A DNA stretch of 64,000 nt, taken from contig JBGSKY010000257.1 in NCBI GenBank assembly GCA_041740995.1, positions 1-64,000 on the forward strand, given 5' to 3'. This document shows, in pieces, positions 34,532 to 43,001 of this stretch. The notes below the pieces were generated by a model. It had not been told where the DNA came from. It did no database searches and saw nothing but the letters and a program-made list of their open reading frames with translations. Numbering within the stretch: the stretch's first letter is position 1; the number at the start of each line of letters is the position of its first letter. The position numbers and the translations under genes are program-made. This DNA is from JBGSKY01 sp041740995. GTDB lineage: Bacteria; Planctomycetota; Planctomycetia; Pirellulales; Pirellulaceae.

Positions 34532-35977
34532 ATGACAGACTATAAATGCTCGATGCGATTGGTCGCCGCGTTATCGATTGTTGGTTTGAGCTGCCTCCTG
34601 GGGTGTTCACGCCAGTCGAGTCCGCCCCAGAATCAGCAAGTTCCCAAAGTCATAGTTGCCAAACCGCTTTTGAAGCCCATTGTAGAATGGGACGAATATA
34701 CAGGTCGATTGGATGCGATTGACAGTGTTGAGATCCGTGCTCGGGTAAGTGGATATTTGCAGTCAGTGCACTTCGAAGAGGGGCGATTGGTCAATGCTGG
34801 AGACTTGTTGTACATCATCGACCCACGACCATTCGAAGCCGCCTTGAACGCGGCTAATGCAGGACTAGCAGAAGCAGATGCTCGATTATCCGAATCGCAA
34901 TCTTTGTTGCGTCAAGCAGAATCAGAACAAGCCGATGCGCAGGCGCAATTAACGCTGCGCGATCGCCAATTTGATCGAGCTTCCAAGCTGCTTGCTCAAC
35001 GCGCTTTGGCTCAAGAAGAGGTGGACATTCGCGAGAGCGAACAATTGCAAGCGACAGCGGCATTTGAAGCGGCCAAAGCACAAGTCGAATCAGCCAAAGC
35101 CGGAATTGCAACTGCGAACGCATCGATTGAAACGGCCAAAGCCAACGTGCAAGCGGCGCAGTTAAACCTTGAGTACACTCAGATACGTGCACCGATCAGC
35201 GATCGGATCAGCCGACGCTATGTGACCGAAGGTAATCTGATCAGTGGTGGAAGTTCTCAATCGACACTTTTGACGACGATTGTTTCAATCGATCCCATCC
35301 ATTGTTACTTCGACGCCGATGAGCAAGCGTTCTTGAAGTATGCTCGGCTCTCGCGCGAAGGCAAACGTGAAAGCTCGCGCGACGTAAAAAATCCAGTCTA
35401 CATGTCGCTGATTGACGAGGCTGGATTCCCGCATCGCGGCCACATGGACTTTGTCGACAATCGAATCGACCCGAACACTGGCACGATGCGCGGTCGTGCA
35501 ATATTTCCAAACGGCGATAGCGGTTTGACTCCTGGCTTGTTTGCGAAACTTCGATTGCCTGGCAGCGGTCGCTACGAAGCGGTTCTAATCCCAGATTCAG
35601 CGGTCGGCAGCGATCAATCTGAAAAATATGTTTATGTAATCAACGACGAACAGCTCGTCGAAAGAAAGTTGATTGAATTGGGACCGCTCTCTGAGGGATT
35701 GCGGATCATTCGAAGTGGTTTGGAAGGCGACGAAACGCTAGTAATCCGCGGCTTGCAAAGGGTGTCTCCTGGTGCGAAAGTTGAAACGGCCCAGGAGGAA
35801 ATCGCTGCCGATTCCGATGGGGATTTACCAAACAATTACGAACCGGTCCCAAAGGAAAAATGGCTATCGCGGCAGCCAACGGCGCCGCCTGACGGACTTT
35901 CAGCGAACGAACCGTCACCGCCGTCTAGGGCAACAAGAAGCAACGGTCCTGCCACACCTCAAGCGACAAAAAACTAA
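34532..35977 (+). CDS. RND efflux periplasmic adaptor (membrane fusion lipoprotein)
   Basis: A protein of about 481 residues. It starts with a lipoprotein signal ending LLGC, Cys25 being lipidated. The family order follows: a barrel-sandwich start (SVEIRARVSGYLQSVHFEEG), a long helical hairpin rich in Ala and Glu, the second lipoyl half (LEYTQIRAPISDRISRRYV, SGGSSQSTLLTTIVSIDPIH), a beta-barrel region (VDNRIDPNTGTMRGRAIFPN) and a short acidic, proline-rich tail. The hairpin has near-repeats of AKAxVxxA type (residues about 180-230). It links the inner-membrane pump to an outer-membrane channel. The stop codon overlaps the pump's ATG by 1 bp, so the two are coupled. The frame is open back to 34451, but the ATG at 34532 fits the lipoprotein signal. 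Confidence 0.92.
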   Translation: MTDYKCSMRLVAALSIVGLSCLLGCSRQSSPPQNQQVPKVIVAKPLLKPIVEWDEYTGRLDAIDSVEIRARVSGYLQSVHFEEGRLVNAGDLLYIIDPRPFEAALNAANAGLAEADARLSESQSLLRQAESEQADAQAQLTLRDRQFDRASKLLAQRALAQEEVDIRESEQLQATAAFEAAKAQVESAKAGIATANASIETAKANVQAAQLNLEYTQIRAPISDRISRRYVTEGNLISGGSSQSTLLTTIVSIDPIHCYFDADEQAFLKYARLSREGKRESSRDVKNPVYMSLIDEAGFPHRGHMDFVDNRIDPNTGTMRGRAIFPNGDSGLTPGLFAKLRLPGSGRYEAVLIPDSAVGSDQSEKYVYVINDEQLVERKLIELGPLSEGLRIIRSGLEGDETLVIRGLQRVSPGAKVETAQEEIAADSDGDLPNNYEPVPKEKWLSRQPTAPPDGLSANEPSPPSRATRSNGPATPQATKN

Positions 35978-38900
35978 TGAGCTTTGCGCATTTCTTTATC
36001 GCTCGACCGATTTTTGCGGCGGTCTTGTCGATTGTTATTTTATTAGTCGGTGGGCTAGCCTACTTTCAATTGCCAGTTGCTCAGTACCCCGAAGTTGCTT
36101 TGCCGACCGTGGTCGTTCGCGCCAGCTACCCTGGTGCAACACCTGACACTATCTCCAAAACCGTTGCAACACCGCTGGAACAAGAGATCAATGGCGTAGA
36201 CGACATGGTCTACATGGAATCGCAGGCAACCGCTGACGGTTCTATGACACTGACCGTCACCTTTGCTTTGGGAACTGACATCGATCAGGCACAAGTATTG
36301 GTTCAGAATCGTGTCTCAATTGCCGAACCAAGGTTGCCGCAAGAAGTCCGTCAAATCGGAGTTACGACACGCAAGAGTTCGCCCGATCTTATGCTGGTCA
36401 TCCATCTATTTTCGCCCGATGATTCGCGCGACCAGCTTTACATTAGTAACTACGCCTATTTGCAAATCCGCGACGTGCTGGCGCGACTAGATGGCGTTGG
36501 CGACATTCAAGTCTTCGGTGGTACAGAGTACAGCATGCGAGTTTGGCTGGACATGGAACGATTGGCCGCTCTTGATTTGACGCCCGGTGATGCGATCGCT
36601 GCCATGCGTCAACAAAACGTTCAGGTGGCCGCAGGCGTGATTGGCCAGCAACCGTTACCTGATGTAAAAAGCGCATTTCAAGTCAACGTCAATACGCTCG
36701 GTCGGCTGCAAACGGCGGAAGAGTTTGGGAAAATTATTTTGAAGTCGGGAGCCGATGGCAGATTGGTCCGATTGAACGATGTCGCCCGTATTGAGCTGGG
36801 TGCGACTGACTATTCTGTGCGCAGTTATCTTGGTGACAAAAACGCTGTCGCACTAGCAATGTTCCAGCGACCAGGGTCGAACGCGATTGCCGCCGCTGAA
36901 AGAATCAAAGAACAGCTTCAAGAATTGTCTAAGAAATTTCCGCCAGGCTTGAAATATCGCATCGTTTACAATCCTACCGATTTCGTCGCCGAATCAATTT
37001 CAGAAGTTTTCACAACTCTCTGGCAGGCTGGCTTGTTGGTCGTATTGACGGTCTTTATTTTTCTTCAAAACTGGCGATCGACGATTGTCCCGGTAATCGC
37101 TATTCCAATTTCTTTGATCGGTACTTTTGCCGTTATGCTCGGAATTGGCTTCAGCCTCAACAACCTTTCGCTCTTCGGATTGGTGTTGGCCATCGGTATT
37201 GTTGTTGACGATGCCATCGTAGTCGTTGAGACCGTTGAACGATTGATTGACGAAGGCATGGATCCGAAAGATGCCACACACCGCGCGATGGACGAAGTCG
37301 GTTCCGCTTTGATTGCGACAACGCTGGTTTTGATCGCAGTTTTTGTGCCGACCGCCTTCATAGCCGGAATCAGCGGCCAGTTCTATCGGCAATTCGCGAT
37401 CACAATCGCCGTTTCCACTGCAATTTCGACGCTAGTTTCACTGACTTTGACTCCAGCACTTTGTGCCCTGCTCTTACGACCGAAACGAATCGCCATTGGA
37501 AAATTTGCCGCTTTGTCTGAAAAGATTTTAGGTCTACCGTTCCGTCTTTTTAATCGCGCATTTGAAGCAACCAGCAGCGCCTATGCCAATGTCATCTGCC
37601 GAGTTCTTAGAATCAGCGCATTGATGATCGCGGCCTACGTTGGCTTAATTGGGCTGACATGGTTCGGCTTCACCCAAGTTCCCTCTGGCTTCATCCCAGC
37701 ACAGGACCAAGGCTACTTGATTATTTCCATTCAGCTTCCACCAGGCGCAAGCCTGGACCGGACCGACGAGGTCACTCGTCGTGTAACTGAACTTGCGATC
37801 AAGTCGCCGGGCGTGACTAATGCAGTCTCCTTCGTCGGTTTCTCCGGTGCGACGCGAGCCAATAGCTCCAACTCGGCTGCGATTTTTCCTGTGCTTGACA
37901 ACGCCAAAGAGCGAGCAGCAAAAGGTCTGACCTTCGATGTCGTTCTAGCCAATCTTCGGCGTGACGTTTCAGCGATTGAAGATGCGATTGTCTTTGTCAT
38001 TCAGCCACCACCTGTGCGCGGAATTGGTACCGGTGGCGGATTCAAAATGCAGATTCAAGACAAGTCAGGCGCTGGCTTGGTCGCACTCCAAGACGCGACA
38101 AATGCGGTGCTAGATAATGCACGAAAAGAACCAGGTTTAGTGCAAATTTTCAGTAACTACTCCGTCAGCACGCCGCAATATTACGCCGACATCGATCGAA
38201 CGAAGGTTCAAATGCTTGACGTCCCAATCAACAATATCTTTGAAGCGCTACAAATTTATCTTGGATCATCATACGTTAACGACTTTAATTTTCTGGGGCG
38301 TACCTATCGAGTAACTGCACAAGCCGATTCTACCTACCGTGACGAAGCCGAAGACATTGCGCGCTTGCGAACTCGAAGCAATAATGGATCGATCGTACCG
38401 CTGGGATCTGTCGTTACGTTGCGCAGTACAACTGCGCCCGATCGCGTCGTGAGGTATAATCTTTATCCTAGTGCTGACGTGAACGGCGACACGATGCCTG
38501 GCTTCAGTTCTGGTCAAGCGATAACGACGATGGAGCGTATAGCACGAGAGAATTTGCCCGGCGGCTTCGATTTCGAATGGACCGATCTCGCTTATCAGCA
38601 GCAAGCGGCAGGCAATACTGCGATCTATATTTTTCCTCTTTGTGTTCTGTTCGTCTTCCTAGCTCTTTCAGCTCAGTATGAAAGCTGGCTTCTGCCGCTC
38701 GCGGTGATCTTGATCGTTCCGCTCTGTTTGTTGTGCGCGATTGCGGGCATCTGGCTTCGTGGCTTGGACAACAACATATTAGTGCAGATTGGTTTCGTGG
38801 TTTTGGTGGGACTCGCTTGCAAGAACGCCATTTTGATTGTCGAGTTTGCAAAAGCAGAAGAAGACGCTGGCAAGAATCGTTATGATGCCGCAATCGAAGC

Positions 38901-39279
38901 TTGTAGATTGCGATTGCGGCCTATTCTAATGACTGCGTTCTCATTCATTTTGGGAGTCATCCCGTTGGTGATTGCTACCGGTGCTGGCTCCGAGATGCGT
39001 CAGGCACTCGGAACCGCCGTCTTTAGTGGTATGCTCGGTGTAACGCTCTTCGGTCTCTTTTTGACACCAGTTTTCTACGTGGTCCTGCGAGGATTTCCAA
39101 ACACGTCAAACGACTCGCCGTCCGAAAACTGCAATATCGCCGCGCCTGGCTTGAATGTGTCGTCTATTGTTACGACTGAAAAATTTTCACTACCTCCCGA
39201 TTCGCCTTTGGCGGACGATCATTCGATCTCGAAAGATGGTCAGGAGAACTTCGCCGGCGAGAATAGTGAAGACCAATAG
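35977..39279 (+). CDS. RND multidrug efflux pump, HAE1 (AcrB-like) family
   Basis: The 1100-residue protein is an inner-membrane RND pump. The opening FFIARPIFAAVLSIVILLVGGLAYFQLPVAQYP is split over a first helix and the start of the porter domain. QATADGSMTLTVTFALGTD, LFGLVLAIGIVVDDAIVVVE (with the proton-relay Asp pair) and QVPSGFIPAQDQGYL are family hallmarks, as are QIGFVVLVGLACKNAILIVEFA and the RLRPILMTAFSFILGV segment. It exports lipophilic compounds using proton flow, with the upstream adaptor. Usual length is about 1040; the last 60 residues are a polar, acidic extension. An outer-membrane channel gene of TolC type is not seen nearby. Confidence 0.96.
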   Translation: MSFAHFFIARPIFAAVLSIVILLVGGLAYFQLPVAQYPEVALPTVVVRASYPGATPDTISKTVATPLEQEINGVDDMVYMESQATADGSMTLTVTFALGTDIDQAQVLVQNRVSIAEPRLPQEVRQIGVTTRKSSPDLMLVIHLFSPDDSRDQLYISNYAYLQIRDVLARLDGVGDIQVFGGTEYSMRVWLDMERLAALDLTPGDAIAAMRQQNVQVAAGVIGQQPLPDVKSAFQVNVNTLGRLQTAEEFGKIILKSGADGRLVRLNDVARIELGATDYSVRSYLGDKNAVALAMFQRPGSNAIAAAERIKEQLQELSKKFPPGLKYRIVYNPTDFVAESISEVFTTLWQAGLLVVLTVFIFLQNWRSTIVPVIAIPISLIGTFAVMLGIGFSLNNLSLFGLVLAIGIVVDDAIVVVETVERLIDEGMDPKDATHRAMDEVGSALIATTLVLIAVFVPTAFIAGISGQFYRQFAITIAVSTAISTLVSLTLTPALCALLLRPKRIAIGKFAALSEKILGLPFRLFNRAFEATSSAYANVICRVLRISALMIAAYVGLIGLTWFGFTQVPSGFIPAQDQGYLIISIQLPPGASLDRTDEVTRRVTELAIKSPGVTNAVSFVGFSGATRANSSNSAAIFPVLDNAKERAAKGLTFDVVLANLRRDVSAIEDAIVFVIQPPPVRGIGTGGGFKMQIQDKSGAGLVALQDATNAVLDNARKEPGLVQIFSNYSVSTPQYYADIDRTKVQMLDVPINNIFEALQIYLGSSYVNDFNFLGRTYRVTAQADSTYRDEAEDIARLRTRSNNGSIVPLGSVVTLRSTTAPDRVVRYNLYPSADVNGDTMPGFSSGQAITTMERIARENLPGGFDFEWTDLAYQQQAAGNTAIYIFPLCVLFVFLALSAQYESWLLPLAVILIVPLCLLCAIAGIWLRGLDNNILVQIGFVVLVGLACKNAILIVEFAKAEEDAGKNRYDAAIEACRLRLRPILMTAFSFILGVIPLVIATGAGSEMRQALGTAVFSGMLGVTLFGLFLTPVFYVVLRGFPNTSNDSPSENCNIAAPGLNVSSIVTTEKFSLPPDSPLADDHSISKDGQENFAGENSEDQ

Positions 39280-39352
39280 CCTGATCATCATCAAATTCGA
39301 AGGCCTCTTGGCTCTGTCGATTTGCGGACGGTTTTCAAGCGGCTTAGTTCAT

Positions 39353-39366
39353 AAGGGATATCCCTT
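39353..39366. repeat. Perfect 14-bp palindrome before the outer-membrane protein gene
   Basis: AAGGGATATCCCTT is a perfect palindrome 63 bp before the next gene's ATG, followed by a partial repeat of its half-site (ATCCCTTG at 39368-39375). It could be an operator for a dimeric regulator, or chance. No regulator gene is adjacent. Confidence 0.35.
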
Positions 39367-39428
39367 GATCCCTTGCTTAACCGCCACCATCACTTGACGT
39401 TGAGTGCGGCGATCGAGTATGTCAAGCG

Positions 39429-40109
39429 ATGCGGAGTTTTTTCACTATGCTGTGCGTTGTTGGTTTGTTGTCGAATGCGGCAACCTGCACAGGTTGCGCA
39501 AAGCTCTGGAAATCCCGATATGCGATGGATGATCCGGTCTATGCGGAAAAATATGCGGAGGGTGCGGAAAAGTCGGAACCTTTGGAGAAGCTAAAACAGG
39601 CCAGTGACGCTCGGCATGTCGCGGGTTTGGGTGGTTGGTATGCAAGCGGTGGAGCGCAGTATCGCAACAACCGCAACTCGACACTTCTTGGTGCAGAACT
39701 CGGCTACGAATACTATCCTGTCAGTTGGTACAGCAATCGGCTTGGATTGTCGGGGTATTTAGGCCACGGCGACTGGTTTGCTGGTGCCGATCTAGGGACT
39801 CGTTTGCAGATGCCAACCCGAATTGCTCCGTTTGTTGGCGTCGGGACATTTCAAGGGTTATCGACCACCTATTTAGATGCGGGTGAAAATCAAAACTACC
39901 CTGACAATCGTACCTCTGCGGAAAAAGAAGATGATACGATCGTCGTGCCGGATCGCTGGCTCAGCGCGGTCTACCCCGAGCTTGGCGTGCACTTCTGGCC
40001 GACTGGGCGTCATCGTCTGACAGGTTACACAAGGTATTTGATTACCACCGAGGGCAGAAAATACGACAATTGGGCAGCAGGCCTTCAATTCACCGCTTTT
40101 GAACGCTAG
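39429..40109 (+). CDS. Exported beta-barrel-like protein
   Basis: The 226-residue protein has a signal peptide (FFTMLCVVGLLSNAATCTGC) with a Cys-rich end, possibly a lipoprotein, though the lipobox is not canonical. A polar stretch follows. The rest shows alternating aromatic and polar strands typical of small outer-membrane barrels: STLLGAELGYEYYPVSWYSN, GLSGYLGHGDWFAGADLGTRL, YPELGVHFWPTGRHRLTGY, and WAAGLQFTAF at the C-terminus. It lies 149 bp after the RND pump on the same strand and may be co-transcribed with it, though it is not a TolC homologue. The function is unknown. Confidence 0.7.
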   Translation: MRSFFTMLCVVGLLSNAATCTGCAKLWKSRYAMDDPVYAEKYAEGAEKSEPLEKLKQASDARHVAGLGGWYASGGAQYRNNRNSTLLGAELGYEYYPVSWYSNRLGLSGYLGHGDWFAGADLGTRLQMPTRIAPFVGVGTFQGLSTTYLDAGENQNYPDNRTSAEKEDDTIVVPDRWLSAVYPELGVHFWPTGRHRLTGYTRYLITTEGRKYDNWAAGLQFTAFER

Positions 40110-40146
40110 TTCCATTTCGGGCTTCGACCGCCGAATCTTCGAGGAA

Positions 40147-40884
40147 ATGATCCGCTACAATCGATTAGCTCGATCTCCCCCTCTCGCAAAGCTAGAGCCG
40201 CAAATGTCATTGTCAATAACCGTCGATCGCCAAGGCTTTAAAAATGCAACCCGTGTCTATCTCGCATCACCGGCGGGGAAAAAGAAACTACGCGAGTTCG
40301 GCTTTCCGTCTTGGGTATTGATTGGCTTGTGCGCATTTCAAATCGTGATGGGTGTTCTGCTTCTGTTCACAGTCATTCGTTTCATTCAAGGTGTTCGACA
40401 CATATTCGAGGGCCTGACTTTAAAACCACTACGTGATGAAAAACTACAAGCGAGCAAACGTATCGATGAATTGACGCCGTTGATCTGCCATGGCATCTAT
40501 GGAAACGCGCAAACGGGGCTTGGTGTTGTGCTTGGTTCGTTTTCACCGGATGCTGACGAGTCGTTAAATGCCATAATTGCCAGAGATTTGGGCGCGCTTT
40601 ACAGCGATCAATCTCCAAACACGAATGAACAACCCATGTTGCGAATACTTCAAGACGATCGTTACCAACCTTATCGCAGGCGGCAACTGGTAGAGCCTTT
40701 CTCGACATCCTCAGAGGCTATTCTGTTTGACGTCGGTGTTGACTTTCAAGATGGAATTCCAACGCCTCTGAGGACAGTGATGCATGCTTTTGTCGCGATA
40801 AATAAAGAAGGCGGGGAAATTGCTCAGATCCCCTGGTCCGTCGCCAACCCCTTCGTAAGAATGCGCGATCAAACCAAAGAATAA
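40147..40884 (+). CDS. Single-helix membrane protein of unknown function
   Basis: About 245 residues if the ATG at 40147 is used. Alternatives are an overlapping TTG at 40099 and an ATG at 40204; none has a clear ribosome binding site. A short basic N-terminus precedes one helix (WVLIGLCAFQIVMGVLLLFTVI). A soluble domain of about 170 residues follows, including CHGIYGNAQTGLGVVLGSFSPD, EAILFDVGVDFQDGIPTPL and AIPWSVANPFV-like segments (as EIAQIPWSVANPF). I do not recognise the family. It follows the beta-barrel gene closely, so the two may share a transcript. Confidence 0.62.
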   Translation: MIRYNRLARSPPLAKLEPQMSLSITVDRQGFKNATRVYLASPAGKKKLREFGFPSWVLIGLCAFQIVMGVLLLFTVIRFIQGVRHIFEGLTLKPLRDEKLQASKRIDELTPLICHGIYGNAQTGLGVVLGSFSPDADESLNAIIARDLGALYSDQSPNTNEQPMLRILQDDRYQPYRRRQLVEPFSTSSEAILFDVGVDFQDGIPTPLRTVMHAFVAINKEGGEIAQIPWSVANPFVRMRDQTKE

Positions 40885-40988
40885 TTTTGTATCAACAATA
40901 CGCAATTTGAGTTGCGATCAAATTTGACACAGTCAGCGAAGCTAAATAGGAGTCGTCGTTTGATAGTCGTTTAGACGCAGTAGTTATT

Positions 40989-41401
40989 ATGCAAGGCGCT
41001 AACCCATACGAGCATCCGAAGATTTAAGAACCTCCATTGTCGATTGCAAGTTCCACTTGGACTCGATGGCGATTGGCACCAACAATCGTTGTCGCCACCT
41101 TTGGGCTCTTTCTAACTGGCAGCGGGATTTTTGGAGTTTGCATCGCCGGCAACGAATTGATTGCGAGTCGTTCGAAGTCTCTCTGGCAATTTTCTGCTTG
41201 CCTTCCACCGCCTCACTTATCTGTCACGTTTTGCCTAGTCTATCGTTGCTTAGAGTCGCAATCTTGTTTCGGAAGCGTCGCCATATCAAAGCTGCACTTT
41301 TGACGATACTTGGGATTGCGATATTACTGATCGTTGGGTCGCTGATGCAGTACGTGTTATTCCCAGCATTGATGGACTACATTCGTTCCGGAACTACTTG
41401 A
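40989..41401 (+). pseudogene. Degraded NPYxxP-type small membrane protein gene
   Basis: Reading from an ATG at 40989 gives MQGANPYEHPKI and then a TAA at 41025, reminiscent of planctomycete small membrane proteins that start with an NPYxxP segment. The same frame then continues without a stop into TWTRWRLAPTIVVATFGLFL, a clear transmembrane helix. Around 41165-41180 the hydrophobic reading passes to another frame, which continues SLAIFCLPSTASLICHVLP and ILGIAILLIVGSLMQYVLF before its stop at 41401. One nonsense codon and one frameshift thus split a three-helix protein. Two short independent genes are less likely, since neither has a good start. Confidence 0.5.
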
Positions 41402-42004
41402 AGCTATTGATCGTCTTGGTGCAATTTATTTTCCTCAACTTCGAATGGGCGTGCACACGCTGCCTTCACAGATCTTGATTCAGACAGATGTTCAAAATCT
41501 TTGGTTTGATGGCGGAGAATTAGTCAACAGAAAAACGGAAATATCTCGAAGCCGAATCGCGTCTGTTAGCGCATCCACCCATTCCAAAAATGGTAAGCAA
41601 TGCGGCTGGCACGAAATAACTTCGCGATTTGCACGGCACTTCAATCTGAAACTGAGCACAATTGGTTATGGTCCTAAATCTGCATTTGGACCCCCATGAG
41701 CTTGTCTCATGGGTGAACCAGCTTCGTGAGCTAACACCACGACGCTAAACCAAAAGACCCCAGCGGGTTCACCCCGTTTGGTGAATCAGTTTGCTTGATG
41801 CGTCAAGGAACTTTCGCTCCAGTGGGAAGAACCCACGCGGGGTTGGAAAAGATCCCACTGGACTATTTCGGAGCGTTGAACGTCGCAGTTTTGATCTGCT
41901 ATTAAACCGCGAAAAACGGAAGTTTGATTCAGGAAAATTCCTAAGTTAGAAAAAGGCAATCCTTTCCGCTTGCGAGAAGTTCTCTTTATTGAAGGACTCA
42001 AAAG
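41402..42004. other. Gene-free stretch between degraded gene and tRNA
   Basis: About 600 bp with only short frames that do not look like protein. It holds the inverted-repeat cluster at 41693-41862, described separately. Nothing else was recognised. Confidence 0.65.
41693..41862. repeat. Cluster of inverted repeats (possible structured RNA or relic)
   Basis: Perfect inverted pairs are CCCATGAG (41693-41700) with CTCATGGG (41706-41713); GGGTGAACC (41711-41719) with GGTTCACCC (41766-41774); and TCCAGTGGGA (41818-41827) with TCCCACTGGA (41853-41862). The last encloses AACCC (41830-41834) and GGGTT (41840-41844). An imperfect copy of the second half-site follows at 41780. The first two overlap by 3 bp and so may be alternatives. 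The cluster is 143 bp from the tRNA gene end. Origin is unknown. Confidence 0.6.
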
Positions 42005-42078
42005 TATCCCCGGCAGGAATTGAACCTGCGACCTCAGCTTTAGGAAAGCCGCGCTCTATCCAACTGAGCTACGAGGAC
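42005..42078 (-). tRNA. tRNA-Arg (anticodon CCT)
   Basis: The complement folds as a full cloverleaf of 74 nt. The acceptor GTCCTCG pairs with CGGGGAT, with discriminator A. The D-arm is GCTCAGTTGGATAGAGC. The anticodon stem CGGCT pairs with AGCTG around the loop TTCCTAA, giving anticodon CCT, read as Arg (AGG codon). The T-arm includes GGTTCAATTCC. No CCA is encoded. The gene is isolated, with the inverted-repeat cluster lying past its 3' end. Confidence 0.93.
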
Positions 42079-42242
42079 GCGTTGGACGTAGAATTCTATT
42101 ATGATGACTTTATCGCGTTCGTCCAAGCCAACCTGGGATATTCCAGTGCAGGCCATTCCAGCCATTGACGAAGAACGAAAAAAGATACTGTTGGATCGAC
42201 TATGAATTTCTTTTGCCCACACCTTCTTACTAACCAACCACT

Positions 42243-43001
42243 TTGAAAACCTCAATCCTCGTACCCGCTTTCAACGAAGAAGCAACTATCGAAACTGTCC
42301 TTCGACGAGTATTACAGCTTCCTATTGCCGAACTTGAGATCATCGCGGTTGACGATGCTTCGACTGATCGGACTTTAGCGATCTTGCAGAACTTGGCTAG
42401 GGAAAACCCAAATATTACCGTTTTGTCCCAAGTAAAAAACCAAGGCAAAACGCACGCCATCGCTAGAGCTATCGGACAGTTCACCGGACAGATTGCTGTG
42501 ATACAAGATGCCGATCTTGAATACGATCCAGCAGAAATTATGGACTTGATCGGCCCTATCGTTGCTGGCAACGCCGATGTCGTCTACGGCAGCCGCTTCA
42601 TGGTAAAAAAAGCGGCACGGGTTCTTTACTTCTATCACTACTTGGCGAATAAAAGCTTGACGTTCTTGTCCAATTTGCTGACCAATCGAAATATGTCGGA
42701 CATCGAAACATGCTACAAAGCATTTCGCGCCGAAGTCCTAAAGCCTATACATTTGCAAAGCAAGGGATTCGGAATGGAAATCGAATTGACCGCAGCGATT
42801 TGCCGAACAAAAGCTCGGACCTACGAAGTCCCAATTTCGTACTATGGCAGAACCTATGAAGAAGGCAAAAAAATCGGCTGGAAGGATGGAGTTGCTGCGA
42901 TTTACTATATCTTGTACTTCAATTTGATTCATCCATTTCGCCATGCTTCGAAAACCTATGTCCGAGCAGTAAATCAAGGTTTAAATAAAGTCACTGATTG
43001 A
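42243..43001 (+). CDS. Glycosyltransferase family 2 (dolichol-phosphate mannosyltransferase-like)
   Basis: The 252-residue GT2 enzyme starts KTSILVPAFNEEATIETVL, with IIAVDDASTDRTLAIL giving the nucleotide-binding region. IQDADLEYDPAEI holds the DxD-type metal motif, VVYGSRF follows, and GFGMEIELTAAI and VPISYYGRTYEEGKKIGWKDG are typical of polyprenyl-phosphate sugar transferases of this group. It would move a sugar from a nucleotide donor to a lipid phosphate or glycan on the cytoplasmic face. It has no membrane helices of its own. A TTG at 42243 is the only start that matches the family N-terminus. Its end touches the end of the giant-protein gene on the other strand (1 bp apart). Confidence 0.9.
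   Translation: MKTSILVPAFNEEATIETVLRRVLQLPIAELEIIAVDDASTDRTLAILQNLARENPNITVLSQVKNQGKTHAIARAIGQFTGQIAVIQDADLEYDPAEIMDLIGPIVAGNADVVYGSRFMVKKAARVLYFYHYLANKSLTFLSNLLTNRNMSDIETCYKAFRAEVLKPIHLQSKGFGMEIELTAAICRTKARTYEVPISYYGRTYEEGKKIGWKDGVAAIYYILYFNLIHPFRHASKTYVRAVNQGLNKVTD

Noticed and set aside
41445..41699. An 84-residue open frame after the degraded membrane gene
   Set aside because: The sequence has no hydrophobic or domain pattern, no ribosome binding site, and ends at the hairpin cluster; more likely chance.
41693..41880. Integron attC-like site
   Set aside because: A GTTGAAC-like box occurs at about 41875, but no matching upstream RYYYAAC box was found and no integrase is present.
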